The notes under the pieces: generated by a model
What the model was told of the DNA's origin: nothing
Database searches by the model: none
Seen by the model: the letters and a program-made list of their open reading frames with translations, nothing else
Origin: an uncultured Flavihumibacter sp.
GTDB lineage: Bacteria; Bacteroidota; Bacteroidia; Chitinophagales; Chitinophagaceae
Direction: 5' to 3'
NCBI GenBank assembly: GCA_902168225.1
Contig: CABHOW010000040.1
Span: 1 to 56,191 of the forward strand
Length of the DNA stretch: 56,191 nt
Shown here: piece after piece, positions 7,959-17,972 of the stretch
How positions within the stretch are numbered: position 1 is the stretch's first letter
How the letters are laid out: each line of letters opens with the position of its first letter
Made by a program: the position numbers and the translations under genes

Positions 7959-8267
7959 TTAGGCCTGCCCTGCCGGCCCTCCGAAATGCATAGGTATCTC
8001 CACTTGCTCTAAATCTTGAATAGGTCCATTGGCAGCTTCAAAACGCTCTATGTTCTCTTCTAATGCTTTCATAAAACGTTTGGCATGCATGGGTGTAAAT
8101 ATAATTCTGGATTTTACCCTACTCTTGGGAGTTCCCGGCATAACACTTACAAAATCAATAACAAATTCAGCATTACTATGTGTTATAATAGCCAAGTTCG
8201 CGTAATCGCCCTCCGCCATTTCTTCACTTATTTCAATATTCAGTTGATTGTTGGGTATTTGTTCCAT
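7959..8267 (-). CDS. DUF3467 domain-containing protein
   Basis: A small (102 aa) soluble acidic protein. The core EGDYANLAIITHSNAEFVIDF followed by a PRVKSRI-like and TPMHAKRFMKALEEN pattern is what I know from DUF3467 proteins, common single-copy genes in Bacteroidota and other phyla with no assigned role. The start at ATG 8267 is preferred to the TTG two codons upstream. A TACCTTTG element (8285-8292) lies 17 bases before it. It is divergent from folD with overlapping promoter regions. Confidence 0.85.
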   Translation of the reverse strand: MEQIPNNQLNIEISEEMAEGDYANLAIITHSNAEFVIDFVSVMPGTPKSRVKSRIIFTPMHAKRFMKALEENIERFEAANGPIQDLEQVEIPMHFGGPAGQA

Positions 8268-8284
8268 ATACAATTATTGAAGGG

Positions 8285-8292
8285 CAAAGGTA
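8285..8292 (-). promoter_or_regulatory. -7 promoter element of the DUF3467 gene
   Basis: TACCTTTG on the minus strand. It lies only 8 bases from the oppositely oriented folD element, so the two promoters share their DNA. Confidence 0.55.
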
Positions 8293-8300
8293 AATAATTA

Positions 8301-8308
8301 TACTTTTG
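8301..8308 (+). promoter_or_regulatory. -7 promoter element of folD
   Basis: TACTTTTG, with a TTG at 8277-8279 about 21 bases upstream as a possible -33 element. It ends 4 bases before the folD ATG, which predicts a leaderless mRNA. Confidence 0.6.
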
Positions 8309-8312
8309 CGGC

Positions 8313-9191
8313 ATGTTAGTACTAGATGGTAAAATTGCAGCTGCTTCCGTAAAAGAATTACTTAAAAAAGAAACTACGGATCTTGCGGCAAAAGGCAAGC
8401 CCAGTCCGCATTTAGCTGCTATTTTAATAGGAAATAACGGAGCCAGTGAAACCTATGTAGCCAGTAAAGTGAAGAATTGTGAAGAAATAGGTTTTCGATC
8501 TACTCTTATTCGCTTCCCAGATGATATTACGGAGCAGGAATTACTTCTTGCTGTGGATTCACTCAACGACAATAAGGATATCGACGGCATTCTGGTACAA
8601 CTTCCATTACCTAAACATATTTCGGAACAAAAATTAATAGAAGCCATCGACCCTACTAAAGATGTAGATGGCTTTCATCCAAGTAGTGTAGGTAAACTGG
8701 TGCAAGGCTTGCCCACATTTATTCCGGCAACTCCTTATGGAATTATTTTATTACTCGAACACTACGATATACCTACCAAGGGTAAACATGCTGTTGTGAT
8801 TGGAAGAAGTAATATTGTTGGCCGACCAATGAGTATATTATTAAGCAGCAATATGGCAAAAGGAAATTGCACCGTAACCATTTGTCATTCTCATACCCCT
8901 AACCTATCCGAGATAGCTGTTACCGCTGATATTTTAGTAGCGGCTTTAGGCAAACCCGAATTTGTAACTGCCGATATGGTTAAACCCGGTGCCGTTGTAA
9001 TAGATGTTGGTATTACCAGGGTGAACGACGATACCTCAAAAAAGGGATTCCGTATAAAAGGGGATGTAAACTATGCAGAAGCAGCTACCAAAGCAGGTGC
9101 CATTACACCGGTACCGGGCGGTGTTGGACTCATGACTATTGCAGGCTTACTGAAAAATACGATGCAAGCCTATCTCAACAACCGTGGTTAA
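8313..9191 (+). CDS. folD: bifunctional methylenetetrahydrofolate dehydrogenase/cyclohydrolase
   Basis: Interconverts 5,10-methylene-, methenyl- and 10-formyl-tetrahydrofolate with NADP. At 292 aa it has the normal length. Family motifs are present: YVASKVKNCEEIG (about 49-61, with the catalytic Lys), DGILVQLPLPKH (about 92), VDGFHP (about 118), the Rossmann VIGRSNIVGRP (about 162) and TPVPGGVGLMT near the C terminus. It works with glyA and purine synthesis elsewhere in the window. queE starts 14 bases downstream but has its own promoter element. Confidence 0.97.
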   Translation: MLVLDGKIAAASVKELLKKETTDLAAKGKPSPHLAAILIGNNGASETYVASKVKNCEEIGFRSTLIRFPDDITEQELLLAVDSLNDNKDIDGILVQLPLPKHISEQKLIEAIDPTKDVDGFHPSSVGKLVQGLPTFIPATPYGIILLLEHYDIPTKGKHAVVIGRSNIVGRPMSILLSSNMAKGNCTVTICHSHTPNLSEIAVTADILVAALGKPEFVTADMVKPGAVVIDVGITRVNDDTSKKGFRIKGDVNYAEAATKAGAITPVPGGVGLMTIAGLLKNTMQAYLNNRG

Positions 9192-9193
9192 TA

Positions 9194-9201
9194 TAACTTT
9201 G
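9194..9201 (+). promoter_or_regulatory. -7 promoter element of queE
   Basis: TAACTTTG begins 3 bases after the folD stop and ends 4 bases before the queE ATG, so queE may be transcribed independently as a leaderless message. Confidence 0.5.
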
Positions 9202-9205
9202 CCTC

Positions 9206-9823
9206 ATGCAAATCGCATCTACTTCAAATACATTACCGGTAATGGAAGCATTCTATACCTTACAAGGAGAAGGTTTCCACCAAGGAAGAGCAGCTTATTT
9301 TATTCGCTTGGGCGGTTGTGATGTAGGTTGTTTTTGGTGCGATGTAAAAGATAGTTGGGATGCATCAAAACATCCTCAATATTCCGTAAACCAAATTTTA
9401 CATGAAGCAAAAAAATATCCGGGAAGATTAGCTGTAATAACCGGTGGTGAACCTTTATTACACGATCTTACTGAGCTAACTATTGCATTACAAGAAACTG
9501 GTTTTGAAACAAATATTGAAACCTCAGGTTCATCTCCGCTATCGGGCAATTGGAATTGGATATGTTTATCTCCTAAAAAATTTAAAGCTCCTCTACCAGA
9601 AATTATTCCTCTTGCCCATGAATTAAAAGTTGTTATTTACAATAAGCACGATTTTGAATGGGCTGAAACATACGCTAATCAAGTATCTTCTTCATGCAAA
9701 TTATACTTACAACCCGAATGGGATAAAGCAAGTTCGGTAACGCCAATGATCATCAGTTACATTCAACAAAATCCAAAATGGCAAATGAGTTTGCAAGTAC
9801 ATAAATACTTGCATATACCTTAA
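9206..9823 (+). CDS. queE: 7-carboxy-7-deazaguanine synthase
   Basis: Radical SAM enzyme of the queuosine/7-deazaguanine pathway that converts 6-carboxytetrahydropterin to 7-carboxy-7-deazaguanine. The cluster ligands C38, C42 and C45 form CDVGCFWC, a C-x3-C-x2-C radical-SAM motif. GEGFHQGRAAYFIRLGG precedes it and VITGGEPLL follows (about 85), both typical of QueE. 205 aa is within the family range. No other queuosine genes are in the window. Confidence 0.93.
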   Translation: MQIASTSNTLPVMEAFYTLQGEGFHQGRAAYFIRLGGCDVGCFWCDVKDSWDASKHPQYSVNQILHEAKKYPGRLAVITGGEPLLHDLTELTIALQETGFETNIETSGSSPLSGNWNWICLSPKKFKAPLPEIIPLAHELKVVIYNKHDFEWAETYANQVSSSCKLYLQPEWDKASSVTPMIISYIQQNPKWQMSLQVHKYLHIP

Positions 9824-9892
9824 TACGAACTGAGAAAGCATTAGGTACCTATTTTAACAAATCGATACCCTTTTTTTTCCGATATTCAAAGC

Positions 9893-11809
9893 ATGAAAAA
9901 ATCGGTTGCTTTTATTGGAGTATGTATATGCTGTGCTTTTACAGACAATGCGCAATGGTACGATTCAGATAAGGTAAAAGAAAAATCGGCAAAACTATAT
10001 GCGAAAGCAATTGAATTTTTACGCAATGATGAGTTCAAAGAAGCCATGCCTTATTTACTCACTGCCATTGAAGCAGATACGAATCATTTAGATGCATATT
10101 TATCTGCTGCCGGTGTATTCGGACAATTAAAACAATATAAAAGATCCAATCAATTCTACGAAAAAGCCCGTTCAAAAGATTCTGTTTATTTTAATATTTA
10201 TAACTTACCCTATTCCATCAATCTAGCCGGTGAAGGGAAGTTTGCAGAAGCCTTAGCTGCTGTAAATAAATTTTTGAGTTTACCGAATCTAAATGATAAA
10301 AGTATTAAGAGTGCCAATTATAGAAAAAGAACTTATGAATTTGCACTAAGCTATGCTTCACAGCATGGAAATGACACCTATCAATTTAATCCTATCAATT
10401 TAGGAGATAGTGTAAACTCTCCTTTCTCAGAATATTATCCTTCTGTTACCGTTACGGATAGTTTATTGGTATTTACCAGAAGGGGTGAACATTTAAGAGA
10501 AGATTTTTTTCAGAGTACTATCAATGGTAAAACTTTTGGGAAAGCAAAAGCCATCAAGGGCGATATCAATATTGAGCCTCAAAAAGGTGCTATAACAGTA
10601 TCTCAGGATGGAGAATGGATGCTTTTTGCAGGAAGATTTGCAGAGCAAGGCTACGGTAATTTTGACTTATATATTTCATACTATACGCCACAAGGCTGGA
10701 GTGAGCCTCAAAATATGGGCACCGCTATCAACACTGATTTCTGGGAAAGTTCGCCGGCTATTAGTCCGGATAAACAAACACTTTATTTCAGCAGTAACCG
10801 CCCCGGAGGATACGGAGGAAGGGATCTATATGTAAGCTATAGAAAACCAAACGGTACTTGGTCTCCGGCAATAAACATGGGGCCTAGCATTAATACAGCA
10901 GGAGATGAATTGGCACCTTATATACATGCAGATAATCAAACACTATACTATACCTCAGATGGATTACCGGGATATGGAGGTTCGGATTTATATGTAGTAA
11001 GAAAAAATACCAAAGGTGAATGGGGTGTTCCCGAAAATTTAGGGTATCCTATCAATACCATTGAAAATGAAGGAAGCCTGGCAGTATCCGCAGACGGATT
11101 AACTGCTTATTACGCCAGCGACAGAGCAGATAGCAGAGGACAACTCGATTTGTACCGGTTCGATATGCGTAAAGATATTCGTCCGTTTAGAACCCTTTAT
11201 GTAAAAGGCATTGTTGCTGATAAAAAAACAGGTAAGAAATTACCATCTACCGTTGAACTTATTGAAAACAATACCGGGGAATCGCTCATGAAAGTTCAAA
11301 CTGATGAAACAGGTGAATATTTTATTACACTACCTATTGGAAAAGATTACACTTTCGTGGTAAATAGGAAAGGCTATTTATTTTATAGTGAATTATATGC
11401 TTTGAGCAGTAAAGAGGCAGATAGCGTATACAAGAAAAATATTTTACTGCAACCCATCGAATTATATGCTAATTATGTTTTCAATAATATCTTATTCAGT
11501 ACGAATGCATATGAATTGCCTAGAGATGCCCATATCGAATTAGATAAATTGATACAAGTATTACAAGAAAATCCTTCCTTACAAATTGAGATAGGCGGAC
11601 ATACAGATAATATTGGAAAGCCGGAAGACAATAATAAACTCTCTACCGAAAGAGCAAAATCTATTGCCAATTATATTGTTGGCAAAGGCATAGCTGCAGA
11701 AAGAATTTCGTTCAAAGGCTATGGAAGTACAAAGCCTATTGCAGATAACAAAACAGAGGCCGGACGTGCCATTAACAGAAGAACTACCGTTACAATCACA
11801 AAAATTTAG
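9893..11809 (+). CDS. secreted TPR-PD40 propeller-OmpA envelope protein
   Basis: A 638-aa modular envelope protein. It has a signal peptide (about 1-20, ending near NAQ) and TPR-like repeats (about 25-150, e.g. AMPYLLTAIEADTNHLDAYL). WD40-like PD40 propeller repeats follow (about 170-435; several copies of SPDKQTLYFSSNRPGGYGG-type units), then a carboxypeptidase-regulatory-like beta domain (about 440-520). The OmpA C-terminal peptidoglycan-binding domain (about 530-638) contains GGHTDNIG, LSTERAKSI and GYGSTKPI. The same architecture is seen in Bacteroidota PorE-like proteins linked to type IX secretion. That link here is inferred from architecture and from the sorting-domain proteins nearby. 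Confidence 0.88.
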   Translation: MKKSVAFIGVCICCAFTDNAQWYDSDKVKEKSAKLYAKAIEFLRNDEFKEAMPYLLTAIEADTNHLDAYLSAAGVFGQLKQYKRSNQFYEKARSKDSVYFNIYNLPYSINLAGEGKFAEALAAVNKFLSLPNLNDKSIKSANYRKRTYEFALSYASQHGNDTYQFNPINLGDSVNSPFSEYYPSVTVTDSLLVFTRRGEHLREDFFQSTINGKTFGKAKAIKGDINIEPQKGAITVSQDGEWMLFAGRFAEQGYGNFDLYISYYTPQGWSEPQNMGTAINTDFWESSPAISPDKQTLYFSSNRPGGYGGRDLYVSYRKPNGTWSPAINMGPSINTAGDELAPYIHADNQTLYYTSDGLPGYGGSDLYVVRKNTKGEWGVPENLGYPINTIENEGSLAVSADGLTAYYASDRADSRGQLDLYRFDMRKDIRPFRTLYVKGIVADKKTGKKLPSTVELIENNTGESLMKVQTDETGEYFITLPIGKDYTFVVNRKGYLFYSELYALSSKEADSVYKKNILLQPIELYANYVFNNILFSTNAYELPRDAHIELDKLIQVLQENPSLQIEIGGHTDNIGKPEDNNKLSTERAKSIANYIVGKGIAAERISFKGYGSTKPIADNKTEAGRAINRRTTVTITKI

Positions 11810-11856
11810 CGTATAAATACCTAATTATTTTTAGTTTTTTTTCGCCAGCTTGCCGA

Positions 11857-12951
11857 ATGCAAAAACAATACTGGTATGAAATTGCGTTAAGCTTAATCCC
11901 GGAAACAGGACCCATATTACAACGCCGATTATTAGATCATTTTGGGGAAGCTGCATTAATTTTTAAAGCCAGAAAAAAAGATTTACAGTATGTAGAAGGT
12001 ATAGGTGCACTATTGGCTAAGAGAATAAAAGAGTGGGATGAATTTTCATTGGTAGATGAGGAATTGCGTTTCACGGAACAACATCATATCCAGATATACT
12101 GTGTAAATGATAAAGCTTACCCACTCAAGCTTGCAGCTTGTCCAGACGCGCCTTTGTTGATATACGAAAAAGGACATACACCCTTGAATAATACAAAAAT
12201 GCTGAGTATTATAGGTACGCGTAATAATACCATTTATGGGAAAAAAGTTACTGAGCAATTAATTGCCGCTCTACCTAAAGATATTACAATAGTAAGTGGC
12301 TTGGCTTTTGGCATTGATGCCATTGCGCATAGTGCTGCCATGGATCATCAATTACCAACAATTGGAGTATTAGCACATGGATTGAATGAAATGTATCCTG
12401 CACAACATAAACAATTAGCAAGAGAAATGATACAACAAGGTGCCTTACTAACCGAATTTGGAAAAGGGGTGAAAGCCGATAAACATAATTTTCCCAGAAG
12501 AAACAGAATTGTTGCCGGATTATCAGACGCGACTATTGTTATAGAAACCGCCCATAAAGGAGGCAGTATGATTACGGCAGACATGGCTTTCCACTACAAT
12601 AGAGAAGTATTTGCCGTTCCCGGGAGAATTCAGGATGAAAAAAGTAGTGGCTGCTTACAATTAATTGAACAAAATAAAGCCACTGTTTATACGAGTGTAA
12701 ATAATCTGTTAGAGACCTTGAAATGGACCGCTACAAAAAAGAAAAAAACAATCCAACAATTAACGATTAATACTTTATCGAGAGCGGCAAATAGCATCCT
12801 AGACACTTTAAAAACTAAGGAAACAATATATATTGATGAATTAAAGACGATTGCAGCCTTATCTGATGCAGATTTATCGGAAGGATTATTAGTATTAGAA
12901 TTAGAACAACTGATTAGTATTTTGCCCGGAAAAAAGATTACGCTTTTATAA
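11857..12951 (+). CDS. dprA: DNA-processing protein DprA
   Basis: Loads RecA on incoming single-stranded DNA in natural transformation. The 364-aa protein has an N-terminal helix-hairpin-helix/SAM-like part (about 1-70), then the Rossmann-like DprA core. The core shows IGTRNNTIYGK (about 114), the signature VSGLAFGIDAIAH (about 146-158), FPRRNRIVAGLSD (about 209), and KGGSMITADMA and FAVPGR (about 228-253). A C-terminal winged-helix-like DprA_WH region follows. Its 3' end overlaps the convergent MFS gene by 14 bases. Confidence 0.95.
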   Translation: MQKQYWYEIALSLIPETGPILQRRLLDHFGEAALIFKARKKDLQYVEGIGALLAKRIKEWDEFSLVDEELRFTEQHHIQIYCVNDKAYPLKLAACPDAPLLIYEKGHTPLNNTKMLSIIGTRNNTIYGKKVTEQLIAALPKDITIVSGLAFGIDAIAHSAAMDHQLPTIGVLAHGLNEMYPAQHKQLAREMIQQGALLTEFGKGVKADKHNFPRRNRIVAGLSDATIVIETAHKGGSMITADMAFHYNREVFAVPGRIQDEKSSGCLQLIEQNKATVYTSVNNLLETLKWTATKKKKTIQQLTINTLSRAANSILDTLKTKETIYIDELKTIAALSDADLSEGLLVLELEQLISILPGKKITLL

Positions 12952-14125
12952 TCGGTCGCTTATTCCATTTATACAGTAGCAGCGTCGTAATAATTGCCAA
13001 TATCCCCGGTAATGAAAAAGCATATATAAAATTAGCAGGGTTGTTTTGATAGATAGCCGCCGATACCAAAGCACCGCCGCCAATGCCTACCTCTAGCGCA
13101 ATATACATAGATGCGATTGCTTTCCCTCTTGTTTCCGGTAAGGCAAGATCGATGGTCCATGCAGTAATAGTAGGTGTACTAACTCCCCAACTCAAGCCAT
13201 ATATAACAGAGCCTATCAACATCATAGTTACAGAATTCGCAAATGCCAATATACCCATAGCAATTATCAAAGCGAAGGCCGACATGATCAGCATAGGTAT
13301 TCTTCCAATTTTATCAGATAGCTTACCGGTTAAAAAACGAATAACTAAAGAAGCGATGGTAAAAAAGGCAAAAAATATTCCCTTATTATGCAAGCCCAAG
13401 TGCTCACTTAAATCGGGTGCAATAGTAAGAACGGTGCCTATAGAAAAGCATAATAACACTGTAGTAATAGCAGGTAAAAAAGCCGTTTTTTCGAAAATTT
13501 CATTTCGCTTTACTCTTAATAAATGAGGCCTGAATTTTTCAGGCTCTAGCAAAGTTTCTTTTACGTTATAGAGTATTACCACAGAACCCAGTGCAAAAAT
13601 AGATGAGGCATAAAACATAGTATCATAACCATATCTAGCAACAAAATAACTGCCTACCACCGGGCCAACAGAAGATCCTAACGTGTAGCCAATAGCTAAT
13701 GCCCCCATGGCTTCTCCCCTTCGGGATTCGTGAACTACATCAGCTCCGTAAGCAGCCGTAGCAGTAGGTTTGAAGCCGGTAGAAAATCCATGTATAAATC
13801 GTAAAAATAAAAATCCGGCTACAGAAGTGAGAACAGGATATAATAAACTACAAACAACACAAGTAAGGGATCCGAATATCATCACAGGTACACGACCAAC
13901 CGTATCGGTTAATTTCCCACTAAAAGGTCGGGAAATACCTGCCATCAAAGTAAACAATGCTATGATGAGTCCCTTATATTCCGCACCCCCCAACATGGTA
14001 AGATAACCCGGTAATTCAGGTATCATCATATTAAAGCTTGTAGCAAATAAAACATTGCTTAAACAGAGCAGTGCGAATTGGAAAGTAAAAAACCGATGAT
14101 TGCTGGTTGAGTTCGATAGTGACAT
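12938..14125 (-). CDS. MFS transporter
   Basis: Major facilitator superfamily carrier of 395 aa with about 12 hydrophobic helices. The loop 2-3 signature is clear (GKLTDTVGRVPVM, about 75), and the equivalent loop in the second half is GKLSDKIGRIPML (about 285). This pattern fits drug or sugar efflux-type MFS, but no substrate can be named. I start at ATG 14125 (MSLSNST); an upstream in-frame extension would overlap the guaB promoter. It is divergent from guaB and tail-to-tail with dprA. Confidence 0.88.
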   Translation of the reverse strand: MSLSNSTSNHRFFTFQFALLCLSNVLFATSFNMMIPELPGYLTMLGGAEYKGLIIALFTLMAGISRPFSGKLTDTVGRVPVMIFGSLTCVVCSLLYPVLTSVAGFLFLRFIHGFSTGFKPTATAAYGADVVHESRRGEAMGALAIGYTLGSSVGPVVGSYFVARYGYDTMFYASSIFALGSVVILYNVKETLLEPEKFRPHLLRVKRNEIFEKTAFLPAITTVLLCFSIGTVLTIAPDLSEHLGLHNKGIFFAFFTIASLVIRFLTGKLSDKIGRIPMLIMSAFALIIAMGILAFANSVTMMLIGSVIYGLSWGVSTPTITAWTIDLALPETRGKAIASMYIALEVGIGGGALVSAAIYQNNPANFIYAFSLPGILAIITTLLLYKWNKRPIIKA

Positions 14126-14176
14126 TTCTGGTGTAAAGATAACAGAATTAATTTGGAAGCAATTTGAACCTTGCCC

Positions 14177-14184
14177 TATCTTTG
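14177..14184 (+). promoter_or_regulatory. -7 promoter element of guaB
   Basis: TATCTTTG, with TTTG at 14152-14155 exactly 21 bases upstream as the -33 element. It ends 3 bases before the chosen guaB ATG. Confidence 0.65.
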
Positions 14185-14187
14185 CAC

Positions 14188-15687
14188 ATGGCAACAAAGC
14201 TTACACGTTCCGTTTCCGCGAACAATAACTCCCGATTATTTGGTGAAGGATTAACCTTCGATGATGTTCTGTTAATGCCCGCTTATAGCGAGATATTACC
14301 ACGTGAAGTGAGCACCCGCACTCATCTTACCAAACAAATTACACTGAACATCCCGATGCTATCAGCAGCAATGGATACCGTTACGGAAGCTAATTTGGCC
14401 ATTGCACTGGCACGTGAAGGAGGGCTTGGCATTCTGCATAAAAATATGAGTATTGAAAAGCAGGCTGAGCAGGTGCGTAAGGTTAAAAGAAGTGAAAGTG
14501 GTATGATCATCGACCCTATTACACTCTTAGTAGAAGCAACCATTGGAGATGCCTTACGGTTGATGAAGGAAAATAAAATCGGAGGCATACCGGTTGTAGA
14601 TAATGCGGGTAAATTAGTGGGTATTCTTACCAACAGAGATTTACGTTTTGAAACCGATATGCGCAGGCATGTAAAAGAAGTGATGACAAAAGAAAATTTG
14701 ATCATTGCCCCCGAAGGAACCGATTTGAAAAAAGCAGAGAAAATTTTACGTCAGCATAAAATCGAAAAACTGCCGGTAGTAAATAAGCAAGGTAAACTGA
14801 TCGGACTTATCACATACCGGGATATTTTACAATTACGCAATTATCCGAATGCGGTAAAAGATGGTTTAGGAAGATTATTGGTAGGTGCGGCGTTGGGTAT
14901 TACCAATGATTTAATGGATCGCGCAGCAGCCTTACAACAAGTAGGTGTGGACATAGTAACGCTGGATAGCGCACATGGGCATAGCAAGGGTGTTATTCAA
15001 GCATTAAAAGCGTTGAGAAAGAATTTCAAAACACTACAAATAATTGCGGGTAATGTAGGCACAGCAGCCGGTGCAAAAGCTTTGGCTGATGCTGGAGCCG
15101 ATTGCATTAAAGTGGGTATTGGTCCGGGTTCAATTTGTACAACCCGTATTGTAGCAGGTGCAGGTGTTCCGCAACTTACCGCGGTAATGGAAGCTGCCAA
15201 GGCATTAAAACCATTGGGCATTCCTTTAATTGCAGACGGTGGTATCAGATATACCGGTGATATGGTGAAAGCACTTGCCGCAGGTGCCAATGTAGTGATG
15301 ATGGGAAGTGTATTTGCTGGGGTAGAGGAAAGTCCGGGTGATACGATTATTTATGAAGGTCGTAAGTTCAAAGAGTACCGAGGCATGGGAAGTTTAGGTG
15401 CCATGAGCCAAGGTAGTGGCGATAGATATTTTCAGGATGTAGAAGCCGATATCAAAAAATTTGTACCGGAGGGTATTGAAGGTCGTGTAGCTTATAAAGG
15501 AAGTTTAAGTGAAATCGTATATCAATATGTAGGCGGGTTACGTGCCGGTATGGGTTATTGCGGTGCCAAAGATATAGCTGCTTTACAACAAGCCACTTTT
15601 GTAAAAATTACTAATGCGGGTATGAAGGAAAGTCATGCACATGATATCGATATCACCAAAGAGGCGCCAAATTATAGCAGGAAGTGA
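14188..15687 (+). CDS. guaB: inosine-5'-monophosphate dehydrogenase
   Basis: Oxidises IMP to XMP with NAD, the committed step to GMP. The 499-aa protein has the usual arrangement. The catalytic barrel begins [13 protein letters not shown] (about 22). Two CBS domains sit at about 105-225 ([39 protein letters not shown]). The barrel resumes with the catalytic cysteine loop GPGSICTTR (about 312-320) and the flap region with [10 protein letters not shown] (about 405). I start at ATG 14188; an in-frame ATG eight codons earlier precedes the promoter element. The GAATT heptad repeat follows directly downstream. Confidence 0.97.
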   Translation: MATKLTRSVSANNNSRLFGEGLTFDDVLLMPAYSEILPREVSTRTHLTKQITLNIPMLSAAMDTVTEANLAIALAREGGLGILHKNMSIEKQAEQVRKVKRSESGMIIDPITLLVEATIGDALRLMKENKIGGIPVVDNAGKLVGILTNRDLRFETDMRRHVKEVMTKENLIIAPEGTDLKKAEKILRQHKIEKLPVVNKQGKLIGLITYRDILQLRNYPNAVKDGLGRLLVGAALGITNDLMDRAAALQQVGVDIVTLDSAHGHSKGVIQALKALRKNFKTLQIIAGNVGTAAGAKALADAGADCIKVGIGPGSICTTRIVAGAGVPQLTAVMEAAKALKPLGIPLIADGGIRYTGDMVKALAAGANVVMMGSVFAGVEESPGDTIIYEGRKFKEYRGMGSLGAMSQGSGDRYFQDVEADIKKFVPEGIEGRVAYKGSLSEIVYQYVGGLRAGMGYCGAKDIAALQQATFVKITNAGMKESHAHDIDITKEAPNYSRK

Positions 15688-15688
15688 T

Positions 15689-15723
15689 GAGTTAAGAATT
15701 AGGAATTAAGAATTCTGAATTTA
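15689..15723. repeat. heptad repeat (GAATTnn)
   Basis: GAGTT at 15689 and GAATT at 15696, 15703, 15710 and 15717 keep exact 7-base phase, starting one base after the guaB stop codon. There is no long complementary arm here, only the self-complementary GAATTC. Confidence 0.85.
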
Positions 15724-15766
15724 TAGAACGTGTAGTTCCTGTAGTATTATTTGCTTAATGATGGTG

Positions 15767-16258
15767 TTAAATCAGGTTTTCAAAACCTAGCTCTACCATA
15801 AAACCTACTAAATCATTAGGCGATATCAATATTTTATGGCTTTGAGTTACCAATATAATGGTTGTGTTAAGATTGGTACAGTAAACTTCCATAATACCAA
15901 GTGTGGAATTCGAATAAGTGCCCGTATAGCCTAATAAGCCGCCATCGCTAAACACTCTTCTACTTTGTTTTAAAAGCTCGGGCTCTACTATTTGGGCATC
16001 TAGAATATTTGATTTTAGAATGATGATATTTTTAAAATGCCGATGTATTATTATTTCCTTATCCGTAATACTATACCCTTTTATTTGTCGCAGATAAGGA
16101 ATCGAGAAAACTAAAAGAAAAATAAGCCATAACACAAATACTTGTGATATATCATTCTGCTTTAATGAAATAAAAAGCAATATTGTGATCAGGCTAAAAA
16201 GAACAATACCTAAATAACTATACAACTTTCCCTTTGCATCCGGCATTGCTTTATACAT
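15767..16258 (-). CDS. two-TM membrane protein with PH-like domain
   Basis: The 163-aa protein has two hydrophobic helices (about 13-32 and 38-56) followed by a cytosolic beta-rich domain of about 100 aa. The stretch YSITDKEIIIHRHFKNIIILKSNI and the later GLLGYTGTYSNSTLG resemble bacterial PH (bPH) domains seen after two-TM anchors. No function is known. It is convergent with guaB and divergent from lnt. Confidence 0.6.
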   Translation of the reverse strand: MYKAMPDAKGKLYSYLGIVLFSLITILLFISLKQNDISQVFVLWLIFLLVFSIPYLRQIKGYSITDKEIIIHRHFKNIIILKSNILDAQIVEPELLKQSRRVFSDGGLLGYTGTYSNSTLGIMEVYCTNLNTTIILVTQSHKILISPNDLVGFMVELGFENLI

Positions 16259-16370
16259 ATGGTAATTTACAAAATAATTATCTGCATTAACTTTAAATAC
16301 GACTTAAATTTTATATACCTAGTACAATACAATTTTCCGTACTTTGCTTATATCCATTTTGTGTACAGAA

Positions 16371-17972
16371 ATGAAAGTGAGTACTTCTTCAAAAAAATAT
16401 TGGGCATATAGCGTACTCAGTGGTTTACTGCTATTTTTTTCTTGGCCCCCTTATCCACTAGCTTTCTTAATAGTGCTTGGATTTGTACCCTTATTTTTAA
16501 TTGCGGAATCAACAAACAAGGGGTTTTTTAAGTACGTTTTTACTGCAATGCTTATTTGGAATATAGGCGCAACCTGGTGGGTATGTAATTCTACGCTTAT
16601 TGGGGGTATTAGTGCCATTATTGCGAATAGCTTACTCATGTGTATCCCCTGGATAGCCTATCATAAATCGAAACAGTTTTTAACTCCAATTACTGCATTG
16701 GTTGGTTTTATATCTATTTGGCTTTACTTTGAATATATACACTTAAACTGGGAACTGAGTTGGCCATGGCTAACTTTAGGAAATGTATTTGCTAATAATA
16801 CTCATTTTATTCAATGGTATAGTTATACCGGTGTTGCAGGAGGTTCATTGTTCATTCTTCTCGAAAATATTTTATTGCTTATCGTTATAACAAAATGGCA
16901 CTCCAATAAGAACATAAAAAATTGGCTGCCTTTTGCCGGATTATTTTTTGTAATACCTTTTCTGCTATGGGTATGGAGTAATACATTAGAAAGAAAAAAC
17001 TATCAACCTCTTACAGCTACAAAAAATATTGTTGCCATTCAACCAAATGTAAATGCATACGAAAAGTTTTCTATTGAATCAGCATCTCAGCAAATCAATA
17101 ACTTGATACAGCTTTCTGAGAAAGCAATTGACACCAATACGGTTTTAATACTATGGCCCGAAACGGCTATGAGTGTTGGGGAATGGCAAAATCTGGTAGC
17201 GCAAAACAGATACTACCAGCCGGTTTTTGCTTTTATGCAAAAACATCCTTCCGTCACTTTAATATCGGGTATTGAGACCTTTAAGAATTATGGTAACATA
17301 AAAGAAACAATTACTGCTAAACAAACAGATATAGGAACGTATTATGACAATTTTAATGCAGCCATTAAAATTACCGCCGGCTCTCCACTTGAGTTTTATA
17401 ATAAAAGTAAACTGGTACCCGGCGTAGAAGCGCTCCCTTCATTCTTACAAATACTCTCACCGGTTTTTGAAAAATTTGGCGGCAGCACCGGTGGCTACGG
17501 AAAATCGGCTGAAGCTGCTGTATTTACAAGTGCAGACAAAAATTACATTGCGGCTCCCATTATTTGTTATGAAAGTATTTATGGAGACTATATAAGAACT
17601 TATGTAGAAAAAAAAGCTACGCTTTTAAGTATTATTACAAACGATGGTTGGTGGGGCAACACACCAGGCTATCAACAACACTTGGCTTACGCAAAACTAA
17701 GAGCTATTGAAAATAACAGATGGGTTATACGTAGTGCTAATACCGGTGTTTCTGCCATTATAGACAATAAAGGGAATATCCTTCAATCCCTGGGCTGGGA
17801 TAAACAAGGCTTTGTGAAAGCGAATATTCCCTTATATACCAATATCACTGCCTATACAAAACATGGTGATATCATTTATTTTATTGCGGAAGGTGCTGCT
17901 GTTACAGTATTGCTTATATTGTTATACATGGCCATCGTTCAAAAATTATTTTCAAAGAATAAGAAAAAATGA
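16371..17972 (+). CDS. lnt: apolipoprotein N-acyltransferase
   Basis: Adds the third acyl chain to lipoproteins in the inner membrane. The 533-aa protein has an N-terminal block of about six TM helices (1-205) and a periplasmic nitrilase domain. The triad is visible: E264 in WPETAM, K345 in NKSKLVPG and C399 in APIICYESIYGD. A C-terminal TM helix closes it. The loop after the Lys reads LVPGVE rather than the usual LVPFGE. I start at ATG 16371; an in-frame TTG nine codons upstream lies in the promoter-like TACTTTG. It overlaps the next gene by 4 bases (ATGA). Confidence 0.94.
   Translation: MKVSTSSKKYWAYSVLSGLLLFFSWPPYPLAFLIVLGFVPLFLIAESTNKGFFKYVFTAMLIWNIGATWWVCNSTLIGGISAIIANSLLMCIPWIAYHKSKQFLTPITALVGFISIWLYFEYIHLNWELSWPWLTLGNVFANNTHFIQWYSYTGVAGGSLFILLENILLLIVITKWHSNKNIKNWLPFAGLFFVIPFLLWVWSNTLERKNYQPLTATKNIVAIQPNVNAYEKFSIESASQQINNLIQLSEKAIDTNTVLILWPETAMSVGEWQNLVAQNRYYQPVFAFMQKHPSVTLISGIETFKNYGNIKETITAKQTDIGTYYDNFNAAIKITAGSPLEFYNKSKLVPGVEALPSFLQILSPVFEKFGGSTGGYGKSAEAAVFTSADKNYIAAPIICYESIYGDYIRTYVEKKATLLSIITNDGWWGNTPGYQQHLAYAKLRAIENNRWVIRSANTGVSAIIDNKGNILQSLGWDKQGFVKANIPLYTNITAYTKHGDIIYFIAEGAAVTVLLILLYMAIVQKLFSKNKKK

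Noticed and set aside
14164..14187. Upstream in-frame ATG for guaB
   Set aside because: It lies before the promoter element at 14177-14184, so it would not be in the main transcript.
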